Source of the DNA: DATKOF01 sp035524795 | Lineage (GTDB): Bacteria > Pseudomonadota > Gammaproteobacteria > Burkholderiales > SG8-41 | Reading direction: 5' to 3' | Length of the DNA stretch: 64,000 nucleotides | Assembly (NCBI GenBank): GCA_035524795.1 | Contig: DATKOF010000004.1 | Coordinates: forward strand, 8,898 to 72,897 | Position numbers and translations under genes: made by a program | Shown: positions 27,770 through 37,642 of the stretch, in pieces | Numbering within the stretch: the first letter of the stretch is position 1 | How the letters are laid out: every line of letters starts with the position of its first letter | The notes under the pieces: model-generated | The model's database searches: none | Told to the model about the DNA's origin: nothing | What the model saw: only the letters and a program-made list of their open reading frames with translations

Positions 27770-28443
27770 AATACGAATCTTTCGGGTTGCGGCGCGTTCC
27801 TGAGCGGCGGGATGCAGGTCTCGAACAGCGTGAGCGCGCTGCAGGCGCCGGGCGCCGCGCAGGTCACGAGGCGCGCTTCCATCGCCGGCGCTTCGCCAAC
27901 CACCGCCAGCAGGCGCCCGCCCGCCGCGAGGCTTTGCTGAAATGCGTCGGGCAGCAGCGGCACCGAACCGGTCAGCACGATCACGTCGTACGGGGCGTGC
28001 GCCGGCCAGCCGCGCGCGGCGTCGCCGGTTTCCAGCGTCACATTGCTGATGCCGTGCGCGGCAAGCCGCTGCGCCACGGTGGCGCTGAATGCGGGCACGA
28101 TTTCCACGCTGCAGACGTGGGCGCCGAGTTTGGCCAGCAGCGCCGTCATGTAGCCGCTGCCGGTGCCGACCTCGAGGATGCGGTCGGTCGGCTTGATCGC
28201 AAGCGCCTGCAGCATCCGCGCTTCGATCTTGGGCGCGAGCATCCGCGCGTCGGCTTCTGCGTGCTCAGCGAGCGGGATTTCCATGTCGGCAAACGCGAGG
28301 TCACAATACTGCGGCGGGACGAAGTCCTCGCGCTTGACCTCGAACAGCAGATCAAGCACTCGCGGGTCGAGCACGTCCCACGGACGAATCTGCTGCTCGA
28401 TCATGTTGAAGCGCGCGCGTTCGACGTCGGTCTGGGCGTTCAT
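27766..28443 (-). CDS. pcm: Protein-L-isoaspartate O-methyltransferase
   Basis: Repair enzyme that methylates isoaspartyl residues using SAM. 225 residues from ATG 28443 (an earlier frame start at 28491 lacks family sequence). ARFNMIEQQIRPWDVLDPRV is the typical N terminus, ILEVGTGSGYMTALLA is SAM motif I, and VCSVEIVP follows. This shorter betaproteobacterial form lies divergent from the thiC riboswitch. Confidence 0.92.
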   Translation of the reverse strand: MNAQTDVERARFNMIEQQIRPWDVLDPRVLDLLFEVKREDFVPPQYCDLAFADMEIPLAEHAEADARMLAPKIEARMLQALAIKPTDRILEVGTGSGYMTALLAKLGAHVCSVEIVPAFSATVAQRLAAHGISNVTLETGDAARGWPAHAPYDVIVLTGSVPLLPDAFQQSLAAGGRLLAVVGEAPAMEARLVTCAAPGACSALTLFETCIPPLRNAPQPERFVF

Positions 28444-28515
28444 ATCTGTCGGGAATGAAAAACCGCGGCGGTGCGGAATCGAGGGCTGCAATTATGGCAT
28501 AATAAAAAAATACAC

Positions 28516-28596
28516 GTAGGGGTCCTGGCGGCGGTTGCCGGCGGGTGAGAGAGTCCCTTGGAACCTGACGCGGGTAATGCCGCCGCAGGGAAGCGT
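28516..28596 (+). ncRNA. TPP riboswitch (THI element) upstream of thiC
   Basis: Conserved thiamine pyrophosphate aptamer. Key parts in order are TAGGGGTCC, GGTGAGAGAGTCCC (the CTGAGA-like T-box segment), CTTGGAACCTGACGCGGGTAAT and GCCGCAGGGAAG. (The longest segment spans about 28557-28576.) The 5' AGGGG pairs with the CCCTT segment, and the variable arm at 28526-28544 can fold. It lies about 50 bases before thiC, the usual place, so TPP should turn thiC expression off, probably by hiding the GGAGG ribosome site. Confidence 0.95.
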
Positions 28597-28643
28597 GGCC
28601 GCCGTCGTTCGCCATTCTTCCCGCGCGATTCACGACGGAGGCG

Positions 28644-30518
<1,875 letters not shown>

Positions 30519-30534
30519 GTCAACGCGGGGCGGA

Positions 30535-31584
30535 TTATTTCAGGCTGTACCAAGCGCCCCGTCTGCGGCCATGCGGTGCCAGATGACTGCGTTCGACCAG
30601 GTCGCGAAAATGCTGTTTCAATGTATTGCGGTTACTGCCCGTCAGCTTGATGGCATCCGCCATCGTGATGCGTCCATGGTCACGGGCGAACTCAATGATC
30701 TGCAACGACAGCGCCGGCAGTGCCGCCAGCACGATTTTCTCACGCTCCATCTTTTTCGTCAGGCGTGCCGCCTGCTCCGCCAATGAACGCAGGAAGAACA
30801 GCAGCCAGGGCTGCCAATCCGGCGCGTCGCCGTAAATCGTGCCTTGCGTTTGCCGCAGCGCCAGATAATAGGCTTCCTTGTTTACTTCGATGATGCTTTC
30901 GAGTGAGCTATACGGGACATAAGCATAGCCTGCCTGCAACAACAGCAAGGTCGTCAATGCGCGGCTCAATCGTCCGTTGCCATCCTGAAACGGATGAATG
31001 GCGAGGAACACCACGATGAAAATGGCGATGACGAGTAACGGGTGCAGATGCGCCTTGTCGCGCGCTTCGTTCGTCCAGCTGATCAACCCGGTCATCAGGC
31101 GCGGTGTGTCGAAAGGCGTTGCCGTCTCGAACACCACGCCGATCTGTGCGCCGTTTTCATCGAAAGCCGCGACATGGTTGGGGTGGGTCTTGTAGCCGCC
31201 GCGATGTCGTTCGTCCTTGCTGCTGTGCTTCAGCAATATCTGATGCAATTGCCTGAGATGGTTTTCGTCGAGCGGGATGTCCTGCCAGGATTCGAATACC
31301 GACTCCATCAATTCGGCATAACCCGCCACCTCCTGCTCATCGCGCGTCTCGAACTTCCTGATCGCAAGGTTGGACAGCAGGCGCTCGACCTCGCGGTCGG
31401 AAAGCTTGCTCCCCTCAATACGTGTGGAAGACCCAATGCTCTCGATGGTGGCAACGCGCCGCAGCGCGGACAGGCGATCCGGCGCAAGTGTGCCCAGCGC
31501 CCGCCAGGCACCCTTGAACTCATCAATTTTAGAAACAAAACCAAGGACTTCTGGCGTTATCTGCAGGGTGTCGATTCGTAACAT
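30535..31584 (-). CDS. Fic family protein with C-terminal winged-helix domain
   Basis: AMP-transferase-type Fic protein of 349 residues from ATG 31584; a GTG at 31599 lies inside an inverted repeat and is less likely. The catalytic motif HPFQDGNGRLSR is complete (His197). An inhibitory-helix motif S53-x3-E57-G58 (STRIEG) sits N-terminally, as in class II Fic proteins. A C-terminal helix-turn-helix (about 300-345, ITMADAIKLTGSNRNTLKQH) suggests DNA binding. No antitoxin gene is adjacent, consistent with built-in inhibition. It may regulate itself through the repeat at its 5' end. It reads towards thiC and its surroundings suggest horizontal arrival. Confidence 0.92.
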   Translation of the reverse strand: MLRIDTLQITPEVLGFVSKIDEFKGAWRALGTLAPDRLSALRRVATIESIGSSTRIEGSKLSDREVERLLSNLAIRKFETRDEQEVAGYAELMESVFESWQDIPLDENHLRQLHQILLKHSSKDERHRGGYKTHPNHVAAFDENGAQIGVVFETATPFDTPRLMTGLISWTNEARDKAHLHPLLVIAIFIVVFLAIHPFQDGNGRLSRALTTLLLLQAGYAYVPYSSLESIIEVNKEAYYLALRQTQGTIYGDAPDWQPWLLFFLRSLAEQAARLTKKMEREKIVLAALPALSLQIIEFARDHGRITMADAIKLTGSNRNTLKQHFRDLVERSHLAPHGRRRGAWYSLK

Positions 31585-31594
31585 GAACCAATAA

Positions 31595-31638
31595 TACACC
31601 CATTTACACCCAATTCAAGTAATGGGTGTAAATGGGTG
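31595..31638. promoter_or_regulatory. Inverted repeat immediately upstream of fic (putative operator)
   Basis: Arms CACCCATTTACACCC (31597-31611) and GGGTGTAAATGGGTG (31624-31638) are perfect complements, extendable by one pair, with a 10-12-base spacer. Each arm itself contains two TACACCC-like words separated by ATT, so the site has four half-sites. It lies 13-54 bases before the fic ATG and has no T-run, so it is more likely an operator than a terminator. The wing-helix domain of Fic is the obvious candidate binder. Confidence 0.75.
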
Positions 31639-31783
31639 AAGTAATGCTTCTGGCGCGTAACGCATTGGTTCGTGGGACTCACTCAGTCAGAAGACTGTTG
31701 TGCCTGCGCCGTCCCGTCCCGCGTGGTGGATGGAGTTACCGGCCAGCCTTGCCGCCACTCAATTAAATGCTGGCGCAGACCAA

Positions 31784-31900
31784 GTGCGCGACTTCGCCCC
31801 GGGCCAAGGCGTCTCCGAACAGGAAGCGCTGCAGAAGGGGATGGAAGTTAAAGCGGTGGAGTTCGTGCAGCAGGGGGCGGAGGTTTATCGTAAGGCGTAG
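31784..31900 (+). pseudogene. Remnant: duplicated 3' end of thiC
   Basis: A 117-base stretch matching the last 39 codons (stop included) of thiC at 101 of 117 positions by direct comparison. Similarity starts at GTGCGCGAC and stops at the TAG. Of 14 changed codons, nine are synonymous, and the five replacements cluster mostly near the 5' edge. This pattern suggests a thiC end that evolved as coding sequence in another lineage. No start codon or ThiC body is attached, so it is not functional. Confidence 0.88.
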
Positions 31901-32279
31901 TTATGGCAACCTTATGAGCCATTGCACGCTCAAGTTTCCGCATTTGCCGTTTTAGCCCCAATGGCGTGAGGGAACGAAGGTTATGCGGGACGCGGAATTC
32001 GACCATTAGCCAGTTATGCGGCTTTTGGGTTACTAAATAGCATATCCGATTCACATAGTGAACCCCCGTTGTGATCCACTGGTTTGCATCGTCTCCAGAA
32101 TCGATAACCGTCCAGACATGATTGATGTCGAGACTACGCACAAGCTCAAAATCCTTTCCGAACGTTTCCAGTCCAAGCCCACCCCAAATATTGTGATGTG
32201 ACTGCGGATGGCTATACGGTAGAAAGAAGGCGTCGAACGCGTCTTCATGGAGAATTAGTGGCATGAGTCGGGCGCTCAT
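31848..32279 (-). CDS. Hypothetical protein, coupled to HNH endonuclease gene
   Basis: Protein of 143 residues not recognised as a known family. No signal peptide or membrane segment is seen; it is rich in aromatic residues (HNIWGGLGLETFG, NHVWTVIDSGDD, HNWLMVEFRVPHN). The ATG overlaps the stop of the HNH gene (ATGA), so the two are probably co-translated. The last 17 or so residues, proline-rich (DKPPPPAARTPPL), are read from the antisense strand of the thiC remnant, so the natural C terminus may have been replaced at the recombination junction. Confidence 0.65.
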   Translation of the reverse strand: MSARLMPLILHEDAFDAFFLPYSHPQSHHNIWGGLGLETFGKDFELVRSLDINHVWTVIDSGDDANQWITTGVHYVNRICYLVTQKPHNWLMVEFRVPHNLRSLTPLGLKRQMRKLERAMAHKVAITTPYDKPPPPAARTPPL

Positions 32280-33055
32280 TTCTTTTGATTGTCAACAAAA
32301 AGATCAGCTCTATGGCGTGACAGAAATTCGGCGCTTGGTGCGAAACGGTCTGGCAACTCAATGGGTTTCCCGTCCAGCGCCACTAAAATCTTTTTCACGA
32401 AAGGATCGGCGAGCCGTTTTAACTCTCGCGACACAATGATTTTGAAATCTTCCGTGATTGTAATAAGCCCCTTATCGAAGGCTTTGTCATGAATTGCCGA
32501 AAGGCAAAGCCCGTTGCTTGGGTTCAAGCGATTCGCTTTATCTTTGCTCCATGGCACGATATGGCTAGCAACCAGCAAGCGTGGTTCCGACAGACCAGAC
32601 ATGCAGCAGCGCCCACGATAGCTGCTTAACACAGCACGACGGAAGAAGGTTTGCTTGATGCGTTGTTCGGCAATCACCTTCTTCGTTTCGCCTGTGTAGT
32701 CTTCCGGCACAAGCTGTTCGTCGGCTTCGTCAATCGCCGGAGCGTTGGCGTCAAGCTTGCGTCTCAATGATTCGCACTCCACGGCAAGTTTTTCCCAGTT
32801 CGCATGAAACTCAGCCCACACTTCCTTGTCGAGCGCCCCCGCGTTGCCTAAGCCTGAGCGACCTGTGCTGGTGATCGCGGGATCGAGGCTGGCAAAATTG
32901 ACCAACTTCATCGCTACCGCATCGGGGGTGCGGCCGATGAGGTGTGCGAGCCGTTTAATTTCTGGATTACGGCTGTGCAGTTTGCCGAAAGGCAGTTGAC
33001 AATAAAGGTGAAACGCCAGCTTGAGTTGATCCTTCGTCCAGCGATTTATGGCCAT
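32276..33055 (-). CDS. HNH endonuclease family protein
   Basis: Protein of 259 residues with a C-terminal HNH_2-type nuclease domain: CCMSGLSEPRLLVASHIVPW followed by NPSNGLCLSAIHDKAFDKGL, which provides the His/Asn/His core. The N-terminal 100 residues include a Trp-rich start (INRWTKDQLKLAFHLYCQLP) and may bind DNA. Similar proteins are found as solitary nucleases or in restriction-type defence loci. No methyltransferase is adjacent. A good GGAGG site precedes ATG 33055. The gene is visibly more A+T-rich than its neighbours, a sign of acquisition. Confidence 0.85.
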   Translation of the reverse strand: MAINRWTKDQLKLAFHLYCQLPFGKLHSRNPEIKRLAHLIGRTPDAVAMKLVNFASLDPAITSTGRSGLGNAGALDKEVWAEFHANWEKLAVECESLRRKLDANAPAIDEADEQLVPEDYTGETKKVIAEQRIKQTFFRRAVLSSYRGRCCMSGLSEPRLLVASHIVPWSKDKANRLNPSNGLCLSAIHDKAFDKGLITITEDFKIIVSRELKRLADPFVKKILVALDGKPIELPDRFAPSAEFLSRHRADLFVDNQKK

Positions 33056-33356
33056 GATGTCCTCCGCGATTCGATCCGTTACGCGGTCGAATCTCTCCCT
33101 ATCCGAAGTGCTGGCATCAGTTTATCCTGGTATTCCTGCGGTTTTGCAACTATCGTTTCGCTCGGCGAAATCGCCAGGAATTTTCACGGGCAACCCGCCT
33201 TTTTTCCCAGCCGCCGCTTTGCCCGTCGTTGTAAACTGCTGCTTTCAATTCGCCGCCTGCCGTATCGTTCTTGCTTGGGACAACGAAAGACAAATCCGTA
33301 AGGCAGCAGGGCATTCCGGCCAAAAGATATAATCCGGCCACTTTTCCGGATCCCAC
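33056..33356. other. Intergenic region between the HNH gene and uppP
   Basis: 301 bases between divergent genes. It should hold promoters for the HNH pair (-) and uppP (+). The only clear element is a TATAAT at 33328-33333 in front of uppP. No hairpin, tRNA, repeat or coding sequence with family resemblance was found. It marks the right edge of the accessory island. Confidence 0.5.
33328..33333 (+). promoter_or_regulatory. Candidate -10 box for uppP
   Basis: A perfect TATAAT lies 24 bases before the uppP ATG, predicting a leader of only about 17 nucleotides. No good TTGACA-like -35 is found 16-18 bases upstream, so an activator or a weak promoter is implied if the site is used. Confidence 0.35.
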
Positions 33357-34178
33357 ATGGATATTCTGCTGATCATCAAGGCTGTAATCCTTGGCATCGT
33401 CGAGGGGCTGACTGAATTCCTGCCGATTTCGAGCACCGGCCATTTGATTCTGGCCGGCGACCTGCTCGACTTCAACGACGAGAAGGGCAAGGTGTTCGAG
33501 ATCGTGATCCAGTTCGCGGCGATTCTCGCGGTGTGCTGGGAGTACCGCGCGAAGATCATCGCGGTGGCCAGTGGTGTCACGCGCGACCGGTCGGCGCGGC
33601 GTTTCGTTATGAATTTGTTGATCGCTTTTCTGCCGGCCGCGGTGCTGGGACTGCTGTTCGCTTCCGCGATCAAGGAGCATCTGTTTGCGCCGGTGCCGGT
33701 GGCGATGGCTTTCATCGCGGGCGCGTTCGTCATCCTGTGGGCGGAGAAGCGGGAGCACAAAATCACGGTGCAGTCGGTGGACGACATGGACTGGAAGGAC
33801 GCACTGAAGGTCGGCTGCGCGCAGGTGCTGGCCTTGATTCCGGGAACTTCACGTTCCGGGGCCACCATCATCGGCGGCCTGCTGTTCGGACTGTCGCGCA
33901 AGGCGGCGATGGAGTTTTCCTTTTTCCTCGCCATTCCCACGCTGTTCGGCGCGACCGTGTACGAGGTGGTCAAGTACCGCGCACTGTTCCGCGCCGAAGA
34001 CTGGAGTCTGTTCGCGGCCGGCGGCGTCGCTTCCTTCGTCAGCGCTTTTCTGTGCGTGCGCTGGCTGCTGCGCTACATCAGCCACCACGATTTCACGGTG
34101 TTCGCGTGGTACCGGATCGCGTTCGGCGTCGTGGTGCTGGTCACCGCGTATACCGGCATCGTCAACTGGACGCATTGA
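33357..34178 (+). CDS. uppP: Undecaprenyl-diphosphatase
   Basis: Polytopic membrane enzyme of 273 residues (BacA family) that dephosphorylates undecaprenyl pyrophosphate to recycle the lipid carrier of peptidoglycan and glycans; also confers bacitracin tolerance. Conserved segments are GIVEGLTEFLPISSTGHLIL near the N terminus and GTSRSGATIIGGLLFG with the catalytic Ser/Arg. About eight hydrophobic segments are visible. Full family length. Confidence 0.96.
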   Translation: MDILLIIKAVILGIVEGLTEFLPISSTGHLILAGDLLDFNDEKGKVFEIVIQFAAILAVCWEYRAKIIAVASGVTRDRSARRFVMNLLIAFLPAAVLGLLFASAIKEHLFAPVPVAMAFIAGAFVILWAEKREHKITVQSVDDMDWKDALKVGCAQVLALIPGTSRSGATIIGGLLFGLSRKAAMEFSFFLAIPTLFGATVYEVVKYRALFRAEDWSLFAAGGVASFVSAFLCVRWLLRYISHHDFTVFAWYRIAFGVVVLVTAYTGIVNWTH

Positions 34179-34194
34179 TGCCGCGCCGCGCGCG

Positions 34195-35391
34195 ATGATC
34201 GCGTTCGGCCGTTATCTGCGGCTGCTGCGTGAGCCGGGCGTCGGGTCGAGCTTGCTCGCTTCCGTGATCGGCCGCCTGCCGATCGGCATCGCCGCGTTTT
34301 CGATCGTGCTGTTCGTGCAGGCGCGCAGCGGTTCGTTTGCGTCCGCCGGCATCGCCAGCGCGTGCTATGTGCTGGGACTGGGCCTGCTGGCGCCGGTCGC
34401 CGGCCGGCTGATCGACCGCTTCGGCCCGCGCCCGGTATTGATCGCGACTGCGGTCGGCTATCCGCTGGCGCTCGCGGCGCTGATCCTGCTGGTGTCGTCC
34501 GCCGCGTCCGCATTGTGGACCGGCGCCAGCGCGCTGCTCGCCGGCGCGTTGCTGCCGCCAGTCACCATCTGCACGCGCGCGCTGCTGCCGCGGCTGCTGC
34601 GCGACGCCGGACAATTGCACACCGCTTATTCCGTCGATTCGGTATTGATCGAGTTCATGTTCGTCGTCGGTCCGCTGCTGGTCGCATTGTTCATCGCGCA
34701 TGGATCGCCGGCCGGCGCGGTGGCGCTAGCCGCATTCACCGGCGGAGCGGGCGCGTGGATCTTTCTCGGCGCGCCGGCGATCCGCGCCTGGAAAGTCGCG
34801 GCGGCGCCGGCGCGGCGCAATCTGTTCGGACCGCTGCACGACGCGAAGTTGCGCCGGCTGTTCACAATCACGTTTTTGTATTCGACCGCGTTCGGGCTGT
34901 TCGAGATCGCGGCGACCGCGTTCGCGATCGGCATCCGGATGCCGGCGGCGGCGGGGGCGTTGCTGGCGGCGGCGAGCATCGGCAGCGCGTTCGGCGCGCT
35001 GATCTACGGCAGCCACGACTGGCACTGGCCGCCGCAACGGCAGTTCGTGCTCGCGTTGGCGTTGATGGCGCTCGGCATGCTGCCGCTGACGGCGGTGACG
35101 AACCTTTATTTGTTCGGCGCGCTGTGCCTGATCGGCTGCATGCCGATGGCGCCGGTGCTGGCGATCCAGTCGGTGTTGACCTCGCATCTCGCGCCGCCGG
35201 CAATGGCGGCGGAAAGTTTTACCTGGGGCGCGACCTGTCTGCTGGCCGGCATCGGCGCCGGTACCACGGTTGGAGGGCTGCTGGTCGAGGCTTGGTCACC
35301 GGCCGCGGCCTTCGTTGCAGCGGCGGCGATGACGATGACGGGAGCTGCACTGGCGTGGCGGTTGCTGGGCGACGGAAGCCGGAACGCGTAA
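34195..35391 (+). CDS. Major facilitator superfamily transporter
   Basis: Predicted transporter of 398 residues with around twelve hydrophobic segments and an MFS layout, including the loop motif GRLIDRFGPRPVLIATA between helices 2 and 3 of the first half. The substrate is unknown; it resembles drug/sugar efflux-type members. It follows uppP by 16 bases and may share its transcript. Ala and Gly content in the helices is very high, in line with the local GC content. Confidence 0.83.
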   Translation: MIAFGRYLRLLREPGVGSSLLASVIGRLPIGIAAFSIVLFVQARSGSFASAGIASACYVLGLGLLAPVAGRLIDRFGPRPVLIATAVGYPLALAALILLVSSAASALWTGASALLAGALLPPVTICTRALLPRLLRDAGQLHTAYSVDSVLIEFMFVVGPLLVALFIAHGSPAGAVALAAFTGGAGAWIFLGAPAIRAWKVAAAPARRNLFGPLHDAKLRRLFTITFLYSTAFGLFEIAATAFAIGIRMPAAAGALLAAASIGSAFGALIYGSHDWHWPPQRQFVLALALMALGMLPLTAVTNLYLFGALCLIGCMPMAPVLAIQSVLTSHLAPPAMAAESFTWGATCLLAGIGAGTTVGGLLVEAWSPAAAFVAAAAMTMTGAALAWRLLGDGSRNA

Positions 35392-35400
35392 AGTCGTGCC

Positions 35401-35850
35401 CTAGCTTTGAGTCCACGGCAGCCCCGCCGCGCGCCAGCCGCCGACGGTGTTGCGGTGGCCGTTGCCGTCGCGATCGCCTTCGAAACCCTCGAGCACGTTG
35501 TAGGCCTGATAGCCGGCCTGTTTCGCCGCAGCGGCAGCCTCGTGCGAACGGGCGCCGCTGCGGCAGATGAACAGCAGTGCAGCGTCCTGCGGCGCCTGCT
35601 GCGCGAGTTGATCGAGGAAAGTGGGGTTGGGCTGCATGCCGGGCCAGGTTTTCCATTCGACCTCGATGCTGCCCGGTATGCGGCCGACGAAATCGAGTTC
35701 GGCGCGCGAACGCACATCGACGATGCGTGCCTGCGGCAGATGGCCGATCAGCGCGTATGCCTCGGCCGGCAGCAGCGCGCCGTCGTAGGGCAGGGCGCGT
35801 TCTTTGCCGCGCTGCTGTGCGGATTGCAGAATCTGATCGATATTTTTCAT
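35401..35850 (-). CDS. Rhodanese-like domain protein
   Basis: Rhodanese-fold protein of 149 residues from ATG 35850. Active loop CRSGARSHEAAAAAK contains the catalytic Cys; IVDVRSRAELDFVGRIPGS is the domain entry. The C-terminal tail GWRAAGLPWTQS is typical of one subgroup of proteobacterial proteins. Probable sulfur carrier. It converges with the MFS gene, nine bases apart, and is divergent from glnA. An in-frame start at 35928 would add 26 residues without support. Confidence 0.85.
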   Translation of the reverse strand: MKNIDQILQSAQQRGKERALPYDGALLPAEAYALIGHLPQARIVDVRSRAELDFVGRIPGSIEVEWKTWPGMQPNPTFLDQLAQQAPQDAALLFICRSGARSHEAAAAAKQAGYQAYNVLEGFEGDRDGNGHRNTVGGWRAAGLPWTQS

Positions 35851-36022
35851 TGCCACCGCCGTTGGAGTTCGAATTTTATGGCAAAATCCCGCCACAATCC
35901 CTGAAAGCTGGCCATGCACCGGGAACATGCGGCGCTATTTTTTTCGCACTGGAATGGTGCGCCAGGATCGTGGCCGATATTAAAATTAACTTATAAGACA
36001 GCAACCTTTTTGTATTCAGGCT

Positions 36023-36038
36023 TGGCATATTTCGTGCT
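36023..36038 (+). promoter_or_regulatory. Probable sigma-54 promoter of glnA
   Basis: TGGCATATTTCGTGCT carries the invariant GG and GC with the required 12-base offset and otherwise matches TGGCAC-N5-TTGCW at most positions. Transcription would begin near 36050, leaving a leader of about 50 bases with AGGAG before the glnA ATG. ntrB and ntrC lie just downstream. NtrC sites are less clear; TGCACC at 35915 is a possible half-site only. Confidence 0.65.
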
Positions 36039-36102
36039 GAACTAAGCGTTCCGAATTCATTCGGTTCAACGACAAATCCACCTCATCAAGTAGGAGATAA
36101 CA

Positions 36103-37518
36103 ATGGCACTGGCAGTCGCCGACGTAATGAAATTGATCAAGGACAACGAGGTCAAGTTTATCGACTTGCGGTTTACCGACACGCGCGGCAAGGAGCAGCA
36201 CGTGCAGGTTCCGGTCAAGGCATTTGACGAATCCAAATTTTCGGAAGGCCACGCTTTCGATGGCTCGTCGATTGCCGGCTGGAAAGGGATCGAGGCTTCC
36301 GACATGCTGCTGATGCCCGACCCCGATTCGGCGCGGATGGATCCGTTTACCGACGAGCCGGTGCTCAACATCACCTGCGACGTGGTCGAGCCGTCCGACG
36401 GCAAGGGCTATGACCGCGACCCGCGCTCGATCGCCAAACGCGCCGAAGCCTATCTGAAATCGACCGGCATCGGCGATGTCGCCTATTTCGGACCCGAGCC
36501 CGAGTTTTTCATCTTTGATTCGGTGCGATGGGGCGTCGACATGTCGGGCTCCTTCGTCAAGATCGCATCGGAAGAGGCGCCGTGGTCATCGGGCGAGGAA
36601 TTCGAAGGCGGCAACATGGGGCACCGCGCGCCGGTCAAGGGCGGCTATTTTCCGGTGCCGCCGCAGGACACGCTGCAGGATGTGCGCAACGCGATGTCGC
36701 TGGCGCTCGAACAGCAGGGCGTCGAAGTCGAAGTGTTCCACCACGAGGTGGCGGCCGCCGGCCAGTGCGAGATCGGCACCAAGTTCAACAGCCTGGTCAA
36801 GCGCGCCGACTGGCTGCAGATCCTCAAGTACACGGTATGGATGACCGCCGCGTCGTACGGGAAAACCGCGACTTTCATGCCGAAGCCGGTGGTCGGCGAC
36901 AACGGTTCGGGCATGCACGTGCACCAGTCGATATGGAAAGGCGGACAGAACCTGTTTGCCGGCAACGGCTACGCCGGACTGTCCGATTTCGCGCTGTATT
37001 ACATCGGCGGCATCATCAAGCACGCGAAGGCGCTCAACGCGATCACCAACCCGGGCACCAATTCCTACAAGCGGCTGGTGCCGGGCTTCGAAGCGCCGAT
37101 CAACCTCGCCTATTCGGCGCGCAACCGTTCGGCGTCGTGCCGCATCCCGTATGTCAGCAATCCCAAGGCGCGTCGCGTCGAAGTGCGTTTCCCGGACCCG
37201 ACCGCCAACCCGTATCTGGCGTTTGCGGCGATGCTGATGGCAGGACTCGACGGCGTGCAGAACAAGATGCATCCCGGCGATCCGATCGACAAGAACCTTT
37301 ATGACCTGCCGCCGTCGCAGGCGAAGAAAGTGCCGAATGTCTGTTCGTCGCTCGACCAGGCGCTGGAGCACCTCGACAAGGACCGCGCGTTCCTGACCGC
37401 GGGCGGCGTATTTTCGGACGACATGCTCGACGCCTATATCGCGCTCAAGATGGAGGAAGTCACGCGCTTCCGGATGACGACGCATCCGGTCGAGTTCGAC
37501 ATGTATTACAGCCTGTAA
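36103..37518 (+). CDS. glnA: Glutamine synthetase, type I
   Basis: Dodecameric enzyme of ammonium assimilation (Glu + NH3 + ATP to Gln), 471 residues. Conserved elements are the catalytic-loop start FDGSSIAGWKGIEASDM, NGSGMHVHQSIWK, NPGTNSYKRLVPGFEAP, and RVEVRFPDPTANPYLAFAAM. Tyr400 in KNLYDLPP is the adenylylation site, so activity should be controlled by GlnE/GlnB as well as by NtrBC. AGGAG precedes the ATG. A strong terminator follows at 37546. Confidence 0.98.
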   Translation: MALAVADVMKLIKDNEVKFIDLRFTDTRGKEQHVQVPVKAFDESKFSEGHAFDGSSIAGWKGIEASDMLLMPDPDSARMDPFTDEPVLNITCDVVEPSDGKGYDRDPRSIAKRAEAYLKSTGIGDVAYFGPEPEFFIFDSVRWGVDMSGSFVKIASEEAPWSSGEEFEGGNMGHRAPVKGGYFPVPPQDTLQDVRNAMSLALEQQGVEVEVFHHEVAAAGQCEIGTKFNSLVKRADWLQILKYTVWMTAASYGKTATFMPKPVVGDNGSGMHVHQSIWKGGQNLFAGNGYAGLSDFALYYIGGIIKHAKALNAITNPGTNSYKRLVPGFEAPINLAYSARNRSASCRIPYVSNPKARRVEVRFPDPTANPYLAFAAMLMAGLDGVQNKMHPGDPIDKNLYDLPPSQAKKVPNVCSSLDQALEHLDKDRAFLTAGGVFSDDMLDAYIALKMEEVTRFRMTTHPVEFDMYYSL

Positions 37519-37545
37519 GCTTTACCGACGTTCAGGGAGCCAGCG

Positions 37546-37576
37546 ACAGGGCGGACGTGTTCCGCCCTGTTTTTTT
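37546..37576 (+). terminator. Rho-independent terminator after glnA
   Basis: Perfect 10-bp stem ACAGGGCGGA / TCCGCCCTGT with a five-base loop, followed by a run of T (seven, the first being the last base of the stem). It separates glnA from the ntrBC part of the region, so ntrBC may need its own promoter or rely on read-through. Confidence 0.93.
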
Positions 37577-37642
37577 GTGCCGCATTGAAAAACATGTTGT
37601 TCTGACATAGACTTAAAGACCTTTTGAAACGGTCGAATTGCG

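Noticed and set aside
31595..31638. Terminator for fic or thiC
   Set aside because: The palindrome is upstream of the fic start, not after a stop, and lacks a T-run on either strand.
35911..35962. Paired NtrC binding sites upstream of glnA
   Set aside because: TGCACC at 35915 and GGTGC at 35956 look like half-sites but are not spaced as a normal palindrome; kept only as a note.
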